From assembly GCF_028583425.1 (NCBI RefSeq), contig NC_072793.1, forward strand, positions 104,517,689-104,581,688: a stretch of 64,000 nt of DNA, in the 5' to 3' direction. The notes under the pieces are model-generated. The model was not told the DNA's origin, searched no databases, and saw only the letters and a program-made list of their open reading frames with translations. This DNA is from Eublepharis macularius. Lineage: Eukaryota > Chordata > Lepidosauria > Squamata > Eublepharidae. Both the position numbers and the translations under genes were made by a program. This document shows, one piece after another, positions 1 through 12,248 of the stretch (its first letter is position 1; each line of letters opens with the position of its first letter).

Positions 1-635
1 TTTAATGTTGTAATCAGCATGAAACAATGAAGTTAACTTCTTATTTAAAAAACCCTGTAAATTCATGTGCACTGAAACTTTTATCTATAAATGTAAACAA
101 TCCGATGAATAATTCTTCTTGTTGCCTTTTATTGTAGAACACCAGAATTATCCTACCTACAGTCACATTTTTTTAATTACATGGAACAGATGATAAAGCA
201 ACATCAGCAATCATTAATAAACAAGCCCAATTTAAAGACAGCTGTTGCTTCCACGTGACCACAATGCAGTGGCATTCCAGGCTTCACAGAATATTTGACT
301 TGGTCAAGTAACTGCCAATCAGCTGATAATATCTGGTTGGAGTGTCATCCCTAATTGTATTTATTATTGCACTATGCACATAAGTGTCTGGACATTTTCC
401 ATCTCATAGAAAATGATTGTTTTGCTAGTAGCTGCCAGCTCTTATTTCTAAGAAATTCAGTAAAATTAAATGGGGATCCAAAAGCCTACTGAAGTTGACC
501 CAAGGAGGTTGCATCAGCTCAGAAAACACTCTTTTTCTTTAAATAACTCATCGCAAGATAAATCATAACCTGCTTTAAAGTTCCCCTCAGTTTAAGAAGC
601 GTCAGTGTGTGGCATGGTGGTGGCTACTGTTAGAA
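1..635. other. AT-rich intergenic/intronic sequence, nothing recognised
   Basis: No reading frame, exon-like segment or familiar repeat is evident. The stretch ends where the DIRS element begins. Confidence 0.5.
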
Positions 636-790
636 AACGGACCTTTGGACACTTACTGTGAAGGGTCCCTTCTCCTCTGAAGAAAGGAGGACATCTTGGG
701 TGATTCCCACTATCCAATCAGGGAGGCAGGAACTAATTTTCTTCCTCTTCCTGTCTGGCATGTGGGACACCCTCGCTCTTCAGTTCAGGT
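636..790. repeat. DIRS terminal inverted repeat, left (element 3') end, with extension
   Basis: From about 670 to 786 this is the inverted counterpart of 5843-5957, including the segment around GGCATGTGGGACACCCTC. The outer 30 bases (639-668) are absent from the right-hand repeat but are found, inverted, in the internal complementary region. An unequal end of this size is also described for DIRS-1. Confidence 0.85.
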
Positions 791-950
791 GACTCCACAA
801 AGTAGTAACATTGAATTTATCATTCAGCAACTGTCAATACTGAGAGAAAAAACACCGGTTGTGTTAACATGTACTGTAAATAAAGCATAACCCGGAGGAG
901 GTAGAAGAATGAGACAGCAGGGTAGAGGAGGACGAAGACCCAGGGAGGGC

Positions 951-1040
951 AAGATGTCCTCCTTTCCTCAGAGGAGAAGGACCCTTCACGTTAAGTGTCC
1001 AAAGGTCCATTCTCCCTCTGAGGCGGAGGACATCTTGGGT
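951..1040. repeat. DIRS internal complementary region (ICR)
   Basis: Bases 951-1008 are the reverse complement of the left terminus (639-697), and 1009-1040 match the right terminus (5927-5958) in inverted orientation. The two halves are fused exactly where the circularised ends would meet. In the DIRS model this region templates completion of the termini and joining into a circle. It lies just beyond the recombinase end, as in other DIRS elements. Confidence 0.88.
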
Positions 1041-1152
1041 GCTTCCAAAGCAGTTTCTACTTTCTGGGTGGGATGTAGTCTTTATCCGGGATCATGCACT
1101 GCAGTACTTTTCTACCACAGGTGGTATTCTCAGAATAATATAGATTTAATTT

Positions 1153-1950
1153 CTAGCTTCTCACCAAGGTCGAGATCGATGACCATGTTGCTGCCTTGCA
1201 GACTTCTTCTACAGAAGTGTTCCTCTGTAATGCTGCATTGGTAGCAGCGCTCCTCACAGAGTGAGCTGTTATTCCGTTAGGAACCTCTACAATGAGAGCT
1301 TTGTGAGCTTCAATAGTGTATGTTCTGTTATTGGCACCTACGGCTGCTGAAGGCATTTTCTTCCCCAAATTGAGGGGAGATATACTGATGAACAGTTAAG
1401 TCCGACTTTCTGATTTGAACTGTTTGGGTCAGATAGGCCTTGAGCTTCCTTCTGACGTCTAGGTTGTGTCAGAGCCTCTCCCTGGTATATTTAGGGTACA
1501 GCTAGAAATATGGTAGCCTTATCTCTTGCAACTTATGGAATTTGGAATAGACTTTTGGAAGAAAGGTGGGGACAGTATGAAGCTTATCGTTGTGAAAGAG
1601 AGTTCAGGTCTGACTGATGGTATGCTTAGGTCTGAGATTCTTCTGGCAGTTGTGACCACAATAAGGAAGACGGTTGTCATTCTCAGCCTTCTCAGGGGAA
1701 CATCCTTGACGAGTCCAAATGGATGTTTGGTCAGGGCTGTGTAAAATGTCCAGTGCTTTCTTCCTGCCCCTCTAAGTGAGGGCTTTCCAAGAGGAATTGA
1801 AAATTCTGACCATGAACTGTTTTCTGGATGCTAGGAGAGTGTCGGCCACCTCTCCGGAATATCCCTATCTTAGGAAGATTTTCCTTTCTATTTCCGCACA
1901 GTTAAGCAGAGCGAGTCTAAATGAGAGTGCCAAATCATTTCCTGCTGTAA
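1153..1950 (-). pseudogene. DIRS tyrosine recombinase (YR), broken
   Basis: The minus strand, in several frames, encodes a DIRS-type tyrosine recombinase. The clearest part is an open segment ending at 1153. It has the HxxR box (residues AHSVRS), a following alternating Ala/Ser stretch, the KAATWSS motif and a tyrosine a few residues beyond. Further upstream, fragments resemble FLPKV and the LDV/YL..T segment typical of the family. The enzyme would integrate the circular cDNA by recombination without a target duplication. Frameshifts and stops separate the pieces, so it is inactive here. The ICR follows directly. Confidence 0.8.
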
Positions 1951-2249
1951 CATGACCGGAGAGGTAGGTAGGATGAGGGGTGGAGATATCACCGTTGGAG
2001 TGTGGAAAAGCACAGTCTGTGGGGCCACCAAGAGGCAATCACTAGCACTTCGCTCCCTGTTACTTGATCCTTCTCAGGAGTTTGGGTATTACTGATAAGG
2101 ATGGTAATGCGTAGAGGAGGCCTAATGGCCACTGAGATGTCAGGGCATCTGCTTGCGAGTGGAACAAACCTTGTCATGTACCTTGGTAGTTGATGGTTGT
2201 GTTGGGATGCAAACAGGTCCATGAAAGGTGTTGCGAGCTGCGATGTTAT

Positions 2250-3600
2250 CCATTAGATGAGATCTTTCTTAAGGGACTATTCCACTTGCTGAATGGTCTA
2301 TCTGCTCAGCCAGTCTGCCTGGACATTGGATATGCCTTTGATTGAGACTAGGTAACTTTCCTCCCAAGTAAATATCCTTGTCGCCTCCTTGTGCCACCTT
2401 GAGGTCTTGTATCCCCCCTGCTTGTTTACATATGTCTTGTCTGCAACCTTGTCCATACAGATCAGGATGTGCGAGTTCACTATCTGATCTCTGAACTGGA
2501 ACAAGGCCAGACAAATAGCTCACATTTCCAAGACATTGATAGGAAGACGTGCCTAACCTGTGATGCTTGCATCTGTATTTGTTGTTCTCAAGGGGTCATG
2601 GATCTTTTGATCTGAAGTGGTACCTGAATGAGAAGATCTGTCTTCTCCATGATCTGTTGTTAACAAGTTCTGAGAAAGGTCTGAAGCAGTCTTGCATGTA
2701 GATGACCCCACAGTATCGCCTTGTTGCTGGCCACTAGCAAACCCATCAGTTTGGGTAGTGTCGTGAGATATGATTTTCACTCTGATGACAGTCTCGGCCA
2801 GCTGTTTGGTCTTCCTGACCTCTTCTTTGGTGAGGGATAGACAACACTCTTTTGAGGATCATACCCAGGTGTTCCAGCTTATAGGAACTGAATGGTGAAC
2901 TGAGTGTCGCGGTGAGATTTTTCTTTTGAACGTGATCTGATTAGGAGATCGTCTGGGTGCAAATGAACATGAATACCCCCTCTCTGAGACATACGATGGG
3001 GTTGATCAGGAGCTTTGTGAACACTCTTGGCACAGTGGACAGACTGAAAGGGATGGATCAGAACTGCCAACTGATTTTTTTTCTGTGCAAAATCTTAGGT
3101 ATTGTTGATGGGCTGTCAGAATCAGTACAGGGAGGTATGCTTCTGTGAGATCTGTACATGTCATGTATTCTTCTGGTTGAATGGCCTCTGTGACTGAGCA
3201 CAGAGTTTCCATTCAGAAGTGATGCAACTTGTTCAAAAAGTTGAGGTCTAACAACGCCCTCCAGTCCCCATTCTTTTTAGGGACTATGAAGAAGGTTGAG
3301 TAGACTCCCCCGTCCTCTTTCGTTGTGGGGAACATGCTCCACAGCTTGAATGCTCGGGTGTTAGGATTATTAAGATTTCACATAGGGGAGAGATGACAAA
3401 ATATTCTAGTGGGTAGTTTTCAAATTGTATGGAATAGCCTTGTGAGACTATTTCTAAGATCCAGCTGCCTGTCTGCGTGTCGACCCAGGCTTGATAATAA
3501 GGAGTACTTGGCCTCTCACAGGGATGTCTTGTGAGTCCTTAGAGAGCTTGGTATCAAGGTCAGATCTCTTTCCACGTGTGAAGAACTGTCTGTTTGATCT
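2250..3600 (-). pseudogene. DIRS reverse transcriptase / RNase H, broken
   Basis: Minus-strand fragments follow the order of a DIRS RT. Near 3430 there is a WVLEIVSQGY-like segment, near 3280 an FFIVPKKNG-like segment, then the METL..V..I stretch with DL.EAY near 3200-3120, and a degraded catalytic box reading HPDDLLI near 2960, where the family has YLDD. RNase H follows, with a D..A..YVNKQGG segment near 2430 (the usual TDN asparagine is replaced) and an N.QADWLSR end near 2310. Many frameshifts and stops are present. DIRS RTs copy the element RNA into a circular intermediate; this copy cannot encode one. Confidence 0.82.
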
Positions 3601-3611
3601 TGGGACAAAGT

Positions 3612-3755
3612 AAGCATTATCCTCACAATACAGCTGGGGAACTGGGCCTGAGAGGAATGGTTTACCCAAGGCCATGTGGTAAGTTCATGGAAGTAGTGAG
3701 ATTTGAACCAGTAGAGTACTGCAACACAGTTTAGTTACTTAACCACTATACTACA
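3612..3755 (-). mobile_element. tRNA-type SINE fragment inserted in the DIRS element
   Basis: The segment contains the reverse complement of a pol III B box (ATTTGAACC) and of the A-box region (TTAACCACTATACTACA). It also has the ATTATCCTCACAATA segment seen in other minus-strand SINE copies here (31.15 kb, 39.2 kb). It interrupts the RT region, so it arrived after the DIRS element. Confidence 0.7.
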
Positions 3756-4164
3756 AGTGGGTTCTTGAAAGGACCCCCCCTTATTAAAGGGATATCTAGA
3801 TTAACCCCAGGATGGTCGCTTGGAATCCTGTCTGGATGTTAGTGGAGTGTGTTGTAAATAAAATGGCCGAGGGCCAAGGCATCGCCTCTCAGATTGATTG
3901 TTTTTTGGCAACACTTTCTTTTGTCCAGGGTCTCAACCCAGATCTTTCCCAGAGCATCCCCAAATAGCTTGTATCTCTGAAAGTGGTAAGCCAGGACAAT
4001 ATTTTTAGAGTGTAAAACTGCTGGCCAAGATCTTAGTAAAGGGTGCCTACTTGTTACTGCTGCCGAGACCGTAGTCCTGGAAGAAAAGGTAACTGCATCC
4101 AGGATGGTGTCTGCCTTGAAAGTACTGGCCTTTAAAATTCTGTTTGCCCCTTCAAGGAGGGTAT

Positions 4165-5581
4165 CTATTGTTGTATGGGAGAAGTGAGATCAGTTTTCTG
4201 ATCCATACTCCTGATGCTCTGGAGGCAATGGCTGTAGCCTTTATAGTCATAACCATAGCCTTGTGAGCTCTCTTCAGCATGACCTCTCTCTAAGATGCCT
4301 CTAACTGATCCTTGCTCATTCTCTGACAAGAGCCCAGATGACTGAAGTATAGCCACTGGAGTGTCGATCGCAGGTACCTGCAACATCTCATAGCAAAGAA
4401 AGTTAGTGAGTACATTTTTTTTTACTTTAGGGAATTGCTTATTGGCTGATGGTTTAGACCACTCAGCCCTGAGCTGTCTCCTAAAATATTCTGAAAATGG
4501 GAGGACCTTTTCTGGGGAACCTTCTCTACGAAGAGACTCTTGTTTTCCTGGGGTCTGGATTAGTATTCCCTGTCTAAGAGTCCTCCTACCCCGAGGGTAA
4601 TTCCTGCAGCCCTAAGGCTGAGAATGTCTAGGTAGTAAATACTGGTAGACCTCAAATTAAGACAGCTGGGCTGACTGTTCTGGCAGGGATATTTCCTCCT
4701 CCTCCACATCTGAAGGAATTCTTCCTTCTCCTTGCCATTATAGATGCTCTCTGAGGACAATCCCCCAACTCAGAGGGGATCACTGTCTGTTAAACATTAC
4801 AAGCTGCCTTATTCTGACTCAGACCATCAGTCCATCAACGTCAGTGTTGTCTACTCAGACTGGCAGCAGGTCTCTAGGGTCTCAGGAAGAAGTTTTTTCC
4901 ATCACCTACCTGATCTATTTAACTAGAGTTAATGGGGAACAAACCTGGATCCTTCTGCAGGTAAAGCAGAAGTTCTTTCAGTGAGCCTCAGCCTCACCCA
5001 TGGAGGAAGGAGGAGGAGGAAGACATCACACCACTATTAACAGAGGTTTCAGCCTGGCAGAGATTATATATTTCTTCCCTCATGGTTAGTCTTAGGAAGT
5101 TAAAAGGTTCAAAGACACAGGCAAGTTTGTGTCCTTCATACATTACCCATCTGATGGGAAGAGTCCTATTGTAAAGGCAGGGCTAGATCTGAAGAGAAAA
5201 AGCCTGCAGTGGAATCTCCAGCCAGGAGGTTCACATGGACACATTCACTGTGGCGCAAGAGCTGAGGAGATTCCTGGTGTCTTTTCCCGCCAAAAGCCTA
5301 GGCTGAAGTAACACACCAACTCCAGCTGCAGAACAGGAGTGCGCAGATGCATCCATCTTCCTATCAGTGGGATGAGCCTTTTGAAACTCTGAGGTCGACT
5401 TGTAGCTGGGAGACTGCACAAGCTGCAGAGGCATGTCGGTGCCGACTCGTTGCTGGGAGCACATACAAGCGGGAGGCACGTCAGCACCAGATTCATCAAT
5501 CCCCATCGCGTTCAATGTGAATACTGGGGAGCATTCCTCTCCATTGTCTAGGAAGCTGTCCTCAGAATCCCTGGCATCCAT
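4165..5581 (-). pseudogene. DIRS gag-like region, broken
   Basis: This minus-strand region between the 5' repeat and the RT holds open segments of 116 and 73 residues. The first starts with acidic, Ser-rich sequence. The second contains VPAIDTPVAIL and a basic, Tyr/Gly-rich stretch, where DIRS elements have a poorly conserved gag. Assignment rests mainly on position between the terminal repeat and RT. Stops interrupt it. Confidence 0.5.
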
Positions 5582-5842
5582 CTTGTAGGCGGCTGCCCCA
5601 AATGGCTGCCGTGATCCTCTCAGTCAGCCAGGGAAAGTAGTAAGAGACAGGAGAGGACAGCAAAAGGATAAGGAAGAACTATGAAAATTTTAAGTCGACA
5701 GAGTTGGAAAGACAAAGGAAAGATTAAAGGAAGAGAAGAGCAAAGGAGTAGGAATGGGAAAGTGAAAGTGAAACTGAAGTCTTAATAAGATAGTAGCAGA
5801 GCTAGTCTGCTACTAGACTGCTCTCCCTGGAGGCAGGAACAG

Positions 5843-5958
5843 AACTGAGGAGAGAGGGTGTCCCACATGCCAGACAGGAAGAGGAAGAAATTTAGTTCCT
5901 GCCTCCCTGATTGGTCGGTGGGAATCACCCAAGATGTCCTCTGCCTCAGAGGGAGAAC
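5843..5958. repeat. DIRS terminal inverted repeat, right (element 5') end
   Basis: This is the inverted partner of 670-786. Its outermost 32 bases recur, inverted, in the ICR at 1009-1040. Confidence 0.85.
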
Positions 5959-7069
5959 AGTCCTAAAGCCACACTAGACTCACAGTACTAGCAGTGTTCC
6001 TTTGGATCCTGAACTCAATCTTCAAAAGTGACTGTGCTTAGCTTCATTGTATATGTGCAAAAAGAAGTCCATCAAATTCACAATAGCTCCCTTGCCCAAA
6101 CAGACATAATTTTGTACTGGAAAGGACACGGACTGCATAGCCAATGGTTTTGGAGGATTAACCTAAGTACCTCTGTTTAAGGGCACAATTCACACTAGAA
6201 GGAGCACAATCCAAACTAGCACATACATCACACACATACATACATACATGTTCAATAAAGCCGTACACTCCCCACCCCCCGGCGGCATGTGCACACACCC
6301 TCTATGCTATTACAGGGAACTGGGATGTCTATCTAGGATTCCAAAATCTTTAGCCAGCTCTCCCTCCTCAGTGCAAATTACTCATTCTTTGACAGGAATA
6401 GGACAAGTAGAAAAACAGTTGACCCTACCCAACTGAACAATAAATGGCAAGCAAGGAGTTATTTATTCACTACTCCTTAGCTTCATTATTTGCTAAGCAA
6501 TTATCTGTAACCTTTTGGTAGTTCTTTATTATATGCCAAATCTAGTTACCTCTAAAGGAAATGCTCCACTGATGATGATTTTTTTCTACTGAAACTTACA
6601 TAATGTTGCCACATACTAATTTCTAAAGCTGAGCAAACTAAACATGTTTAAATTGTCACTCAAGTTACAAATACTTAATACTTGTTTTTATATACTATGT
6701 TGTATCATGCAAAGTGTTTTTCTGCAAGCATATTTAACATTGTGTATCAATAATTTAGTTTTAAGTACCATGAATGGCAGAACCACTCCCTTTCTTCACT
6801 GAAAGTCCTTCACTCAAAGTAATGGACTTTCCACAGTGAATAATAGAGCCAGACTATGATAACTATTTTTCTACCAAAGCTTTGTTTCTCAATTCAGTTA
6901 AACGGAGAGAACACTGATCCAAGATTCTTACTTTACACATGAATTTCTACCACGGGAGAACAATAAATTTGCATATTATGCTATAAAGATAGCAGTGCTA
7001 TCCTTCCCTAAGGATGTGTTCACATATGCACACACACAATACGTTATTCCTCACTTCGCCAAGCATAAT
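5959..7069. other. AT-rich sequence with a short CATA microsatellite
   Basis: A short CACA/CATA run lies near 6225-6249. Nothing else is recognised. Confidence 0.5.
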
Positions 7070-7520
7070 TTTCTTTTTCTTTTTGGTTTGTAATATGTTT
7101 TATTTGAAAAACAAGTAATAAGAAAACATAGTGATAAGAAATGATATTGAAAAAGAAATCCATAACATGGTTATATAAATCAAAGATGACTATAAATAAC
7201 AGAATATATAAACTACAAAATATTTCTCCCCTCCATCTACTTACTTACTTATATTAGAATTCATTGATAACTAATTTGAAAACTAATCAATTTTGCTGAT
7301 AATTGTTCTTAGTTTTTCTTAATATTCAGCTACATAATAAATTTTTCCCCATTTTTTCTGAAATTCTAAGATTGGTCTATTATATATATATAAGATGTTA
7401 GTTTTGCTATTGATGCATATTCATACAGTTTATTTGTCCATTCTGTCAAATCTGGACAGGATTCCGCCTTCCATTTTGTTGCATTTACCACTTTGCTGCT
7501 TTCATAATATATTTAAAACT
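7070..7520 (-). mobile_element. LINE-1 3' fragment (end of ORF2 plus 3' UTR)
   Basis: Read on the minus strand from about 7510, the sequence encodes a tail like the L1 ORF2 C-terminus: W.A...PDLTEW..KLYEYASIAKL, then a stop, then a short W.KF-like fragment. AT-rich sequence and a T-rich run (poly-A on the minus strand) follow near 7070. This suggests a 5'-truncated, decayed L1 insertion. No RT domain is present. Confidence 0.6.
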
Positions 7521-10500
7521 TTAAAAAACATATATTTAAACAGTTCACTATATGTTCCACTTAGCAGGTGTGGCAGAAACACGTCATTGTTGTGGGGTTT
7601 ATTATTGTCTTCTGAAGGCATCAAACCCTACCATTTTACGTCCCAGCTGAATTGTTTAGATGATCAGTGCTCTGAGAGTACCTACACTTCTTAGAGATTT
7701 CAACAGAAATAGACCAACTGATGTGTTCAAAAAGAAAAAAAATAAAGCTCCTATAATAATGACAGCATAAAAGGAAGGTAATTTTTTCCTAAGACAGAGA
7801 TGAAACTGGATATGCAACATCACTTATGAACAGCAGCCTAAAGCAAGTTCAGTAAAGCAAACAATAATATTTGGGCTCACATGCTTCCTCCTCTGGACAG
7901 CCAGAGAGTTATTACTTTTTCCACAGCAAGCCACAGTTCACCGTTACATCTCATCCAGAAAACTATGGATTGCATTTTCCATGAAAAACGGAATCCTGAA
8001 CCACAGTTTAATCCTTGTTCAGAAAACTAGTCTTCAGGGAAAACACAAACTATAATTTGCCTGTAAGTATTATCAAACTATGGTCTGCTGCAAAACCATT
8101 AAAACTCATTAGCTAGCCATGCTTGGCGTGAGTGTGGGGAATGCATGTAAGCCAATGGATACCTCAGACTCATTCACATAGCTGCAAACCTTAATTTACA
8201 TCTGAACTAGGTAGTTAAACGGGTTCCTGGTTTTAGACAGAAAAATGGGGCATACATTAATTAATAATAAAGTTGGAAAACTTCCATGTAATTCTGATTG
8301 CAAAAAATTTAACTCATTCTAGATAATTCCCTAAGGGAACACCACAGAAGCTGCTACGTTTCTTCGGTCTGTGATACTGGAAAAGGATGCTGAAAGATCA
8401 ATCCTGAAAAAATTTGAGCACCTGCGCCTCCAATTCTCCAAGATACTAGTTAAGGCTTGCTCAGCATTGTACAGTGTTTCATTAGAACATCAAGAATTCA
8501 TCTCCTCTATCTTTCATCACCCAAACACAAAGAGAGTATCAAAGCATTTTTAATAGCCACATCATTTTGAGATACCATCGTTTCAGCTATTTGCTATCAT
8601 GGGTAATTCCTTGAAACTGATTTTGCTAATGAAAAAATGGTTTGTTCAGCTTCATAAAGGAAAAGGAGTCTCCTAAAGATTAACAGCAAATGAATGAAAA
8701 CAGATTAAGTGAACAAGCACCAACTATTAATCTTCAGCACCAGATAGGTGTTGTCAAGGATGACCCAGAGTGCAAAGGAATGATCCATTCCACCACAATA
8801 AACTGCTAATCTTAAGTCTAGGACTGACCATTAGTAATTAAGGAATCAACCTACCAGCTATCACTGCTGTTCAATCTCTATTTGTTTAAGTATATAGAAC
8901 TTATAAACAAGCTCTGCAAGTATAAATGGAGGCTGAGAAGGAGCAGCATGTGGTAGATTCAAGGGAATAATCCTGGACCTAGTATGTTCACTGAAATGCA
9001 AGTGTTTGCAGGTTTATAGTTGAACAGTCTAATCAAGGTAATCTTAACCTGTAAGTCTCCCTACAGGGGTTGTTTGCATTCACAGCTGTCAATTACACTA
9101 AGCAGTTATGTTGATATAAGAAAAAGAACTCCAATTCTACCTTATATCACTTGTGCATGTACAGTAGTTATACTACCTTTGAATCTGAAAAGTAACATTA
9201 GTGCATTTATACTTCATGAATCAAATTTAATTTAATCTGACCCGAGTTTATTTCCAACTTCATGCATTCCAGATGGCAGTTTTGCTTCCCTAACCTAGTC
9301 TTCCTAATAAAATCCTGTAATATCATTTCTTCCCTGTGCATATGTTTAGGACTGCAGACTTATAATGCAGATTTACTCTAATCTATGCCCATAGAAATCA
9401 ATGGGTTTAGACTGGAGTCTAAACACAGGACCAACTGCAAAACTTTTACATTCTTCTAACATACTTAAGAATAAAGAGTTGAAAATGAAAGGCTACGAGT
9501 TGACCAAAGTTACCTAAAATTGCCCATATTATACAGGGATTCAAACCTATATCTCTTTGAAATATACTACCATATACTATATGCATTCTTCATCAGCATA
9601 ATATTTGAACATACCCTATGGCTTTAGCACTGTATTTGGCAGTAATTTTCCCCCTTAATTGTTAATGTAATTTAATTTCATGGAAGATAACATTGAACTT
9701 CCCCCACAATTTATCACCTACAAAGAAAGATTAGTATACTCAAATACTGCAAGTCAGAATTGTAGTATACAATTCAAAAGCTACAGTTATGTCTTAAGTA
9801 TCAATCTTTGTCAAAACCTGAAGTGCAGAATCCTGAAACTGAAATATATCTTAAAGAAATAGCAAAGCTTTGTTTCCTAATATTCTCTATCACTTTGCAG
9901 GGGAAAACACATATGTAAATTATAGCAGCCCTCAGGTTCCCAGGGCCTAAAAAGACAGTGTGAACTGATCTGCAAATCTGGATGATATTCTTACCAAAGA
10001 CTTTGCTAGTACTAAATTGACAGATACTACAGTCTTCTATTCTCTCTCATTTCAGTAAAGGAAACACTTAAGTAAATGAGTGTGCTCTGAAGTTGCACAC
10101 TATTCAACAGATCAGCACCAACAGTGTCATGTACAACCAACACTTGCGCTGGAAACCTTTTTGCCTGTCCTTGTGCACGTAGACCTCCTATTGCAAGCAT
10201 AAAGTGCCTTAGAGGCAGATGAAGAAGAGCTCCAGTAAAGAAAGAGTCAGATTCAGACAGGGGATTTTTGTGCTAGTATAATTGCCTGAAGGGCCTGGGG
10301 GAGTTGGTACACGCTGTAGTAAACACGATCCAAGGACCCTGAAGACTTTCACATTACATCCCCTTTTTCATTTGACAGAGATACATATGAAGCAGTTTTA
10401 ACACCCTTACAAAGAAGTCTTCATACATAAAGATTGCACTGGCAATACCCAAGGATTAGGAAGACAACATAATTATACAGGTTGATTGTAAGATTGAATA

Positions 10501-10650
10501 GTTAAGACATTTGATCTATCAAGTCCGATCTTTAGCAAGGTCAACATACATGAGAGCTTCCTAGCATTCAGATGCACACACTGAAAGCAGTTTCCCAAAT
10601 TTATTTATCTTCTTTCCTTTGTGAGCACAGCCTATCTAAATAAGGTCCCC
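7521..10650. other. AT-rich sequence, mostly unrecognised
   Basis: There are no exon-like frames. 9345-9440 resembles the short palindromic repeats seen elsewhere in the window (CCCATAGAAATCAATGGGTTTAGACTGGAGTCTA). Confidence 0.4.
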
Positions 10651-10654
10651 ATGA

Positions 10655-10815
10655 GTTGGTGCTCCTTATTCTTATTACAAGGGGATGCTAAGTCTCCATG
10701 ATGGTGGATCAACCAGTTGTAAAAGTAACTGGTTAGCCACCATATGAAACAGGATGCTAGGATAGAGGGACCACTGGTCTGATCTAGCAGGGGGGCTCTT
10801 ACGTTCTTAAGATAT
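10655..10815 (-). repeat. Interspersed repeat, minus orientation
   Basis: The minus strand reads TAAGAGCCCCCCTGCTAGAT followed by CAGACCAGTGG and AGCATCCTGTTTCA. From memory this matches a very common amniote/squamate interspersed repeat (GCTGGATCAGACCA...CATCCTG). Family not assigned. Confidence 0.55.
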
Positions 10816-10859
10816 AAGACTTCTAAATCAACAGTGAACCTCTTTTGCAATTTACAAAA

Positions 10860-12248
10860 AAAAAAGTCTGTTTCAGTGTTAAATAACTAAAGTTAAATAA
10901 TTTTTTTATCCCTGGATTTGCTATGGAGTTGCTATTCTCAAAACATAGCTATACCTGGGAGGCAAACAAGAATTATGAACATTAATTACATGCAAAAGCT
11001 TTGAGAATTCTAAACAAAAGGAGCTTTGAAAAGATAATGAACACAAACATCAAAACAACCTGCAAGTGACAGTTAAGACTAGGTTTCCCTTGCTCTTTAG
11101 TTTATCTTCCCCACGCACTGGAACTATATGGACAATCGTTCAGTAAGGAATCAAAGAGCAGCAGGATCCAAACGGAATGCAAAAGGGAAAAAAGTGCGAC
11201 GGATCAATGACTAAGTCGACTGGCCATGTTCACTCAGCTCATCATTCTAAGCATCTCCCACCCCATGGAGAAATCCAGCATGGCAGCCTCAAAGACCCTC
11301 AGAGTTGTTTGGTTACAGAAAAATAAAGTGAACCTACAGATATATAAACAAAACCAGCACAAACAAACTCAGTTATTTTACACTTTTTAATTTATGTGGA
11401 AATAACCAATCCACCACAATAAGTGTGAAACTGCCCTCTCCATTTCAATTCATTTTATCAACCAAGTTTGTTATTTCCCAACTCAAAACATGAATTTATC
11501 CAGATAGTGTTTTGAATTGAGCATCATCTTCCCAAGAGATCTTCCTGGCTTGGAATGTAAAATGAGCATTTGGACAGATAAAAATGCTTTGCAGGTAGTA
11601 GGAACGTAAGTTTTGTACTGTTAACCCCTTTCCAGGAAGCAGGGGGATTTTTACGTTTTTAAAATTGTTTACAGTGGGACACAGTTTCAGAAGAGTGGGG
11701 ACAACTATTACATACACAAGGAGAAAGTTTAATTCTTCAAGGTAAGAATGGATTTCTGATGTGTTTAAAAAAACCCGAAATATATTCTAAATAAATGAGG
11801 CTGGGGAGGTTTTTCTCTTTTTAAATTCTTCATCAGAGTACAGCAGCACTCCAAAGAACATTCAGAACACAAGAATTTCTTTTTAAAAAACCGTAACAGT
11901 TTTAAAAAGTAAATAACTTCAAAGTTTAAAAACAACATGATGCGTTATATGCTATGAGCCTGGCATTGTAAAACAGGGGAAAGGAGCAGCTTTTAACCAC
12001 TGAAAAGATTATACTGGAAATGCTGGGACCCATATGGACAAAAACTATGTAAGACTGGATCTGCAGTGAACAAGGGAATAGTACAAGATTAAGTGAGAAA
12101 GGTGATAGGATATAACCTGATTTAAAAAGGAAGAGAGCACTCAGGGAAAAAAAGACTACATGTTTTCTAAGCATTCTCCCAGAAAAATAATTCTAGGCCT
12201 CTTCCAAATTGAATGGGGAGGGGCTTTACTTATCATTAATATCACTTT
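10860..12248. other. AT-rich sequence, nothing recognised
   Basis: No repeat, RNA gene or exon signal was found by eye. Confidence 0.4.

Larger units (their letters stand above)
636..5958 (-). mobile_element. DIRS-like tyrosine-recombinase retrotransposon, full length but decayed
   Basis: The element reads right to left. Its termini are inverted repeats: 670-786 is nearly the reverse complement of 5843-5957, and the left end carries about 30 further bases (639-668). A 90-bp block at 951-1040 is complementary to both outer ends joined together, which is the internal complementary region typical of DIRS elements. Between the ends, minus-strand fragments read in order as gag-like, DIRS-type RT/RNase H and tyrosine recombinase. 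Both outer boundaries share the trinucleotide AAC (636-638 and 5956-5958) with no longer target duplication, as expected for recombinase insertion. All coding parts carry stops and frameshifts, so this copy is not autonomous. A SINE has inserted at about 3612-3755. About 5.3 kb is a normal DIRS length. Confidence 0.88.
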
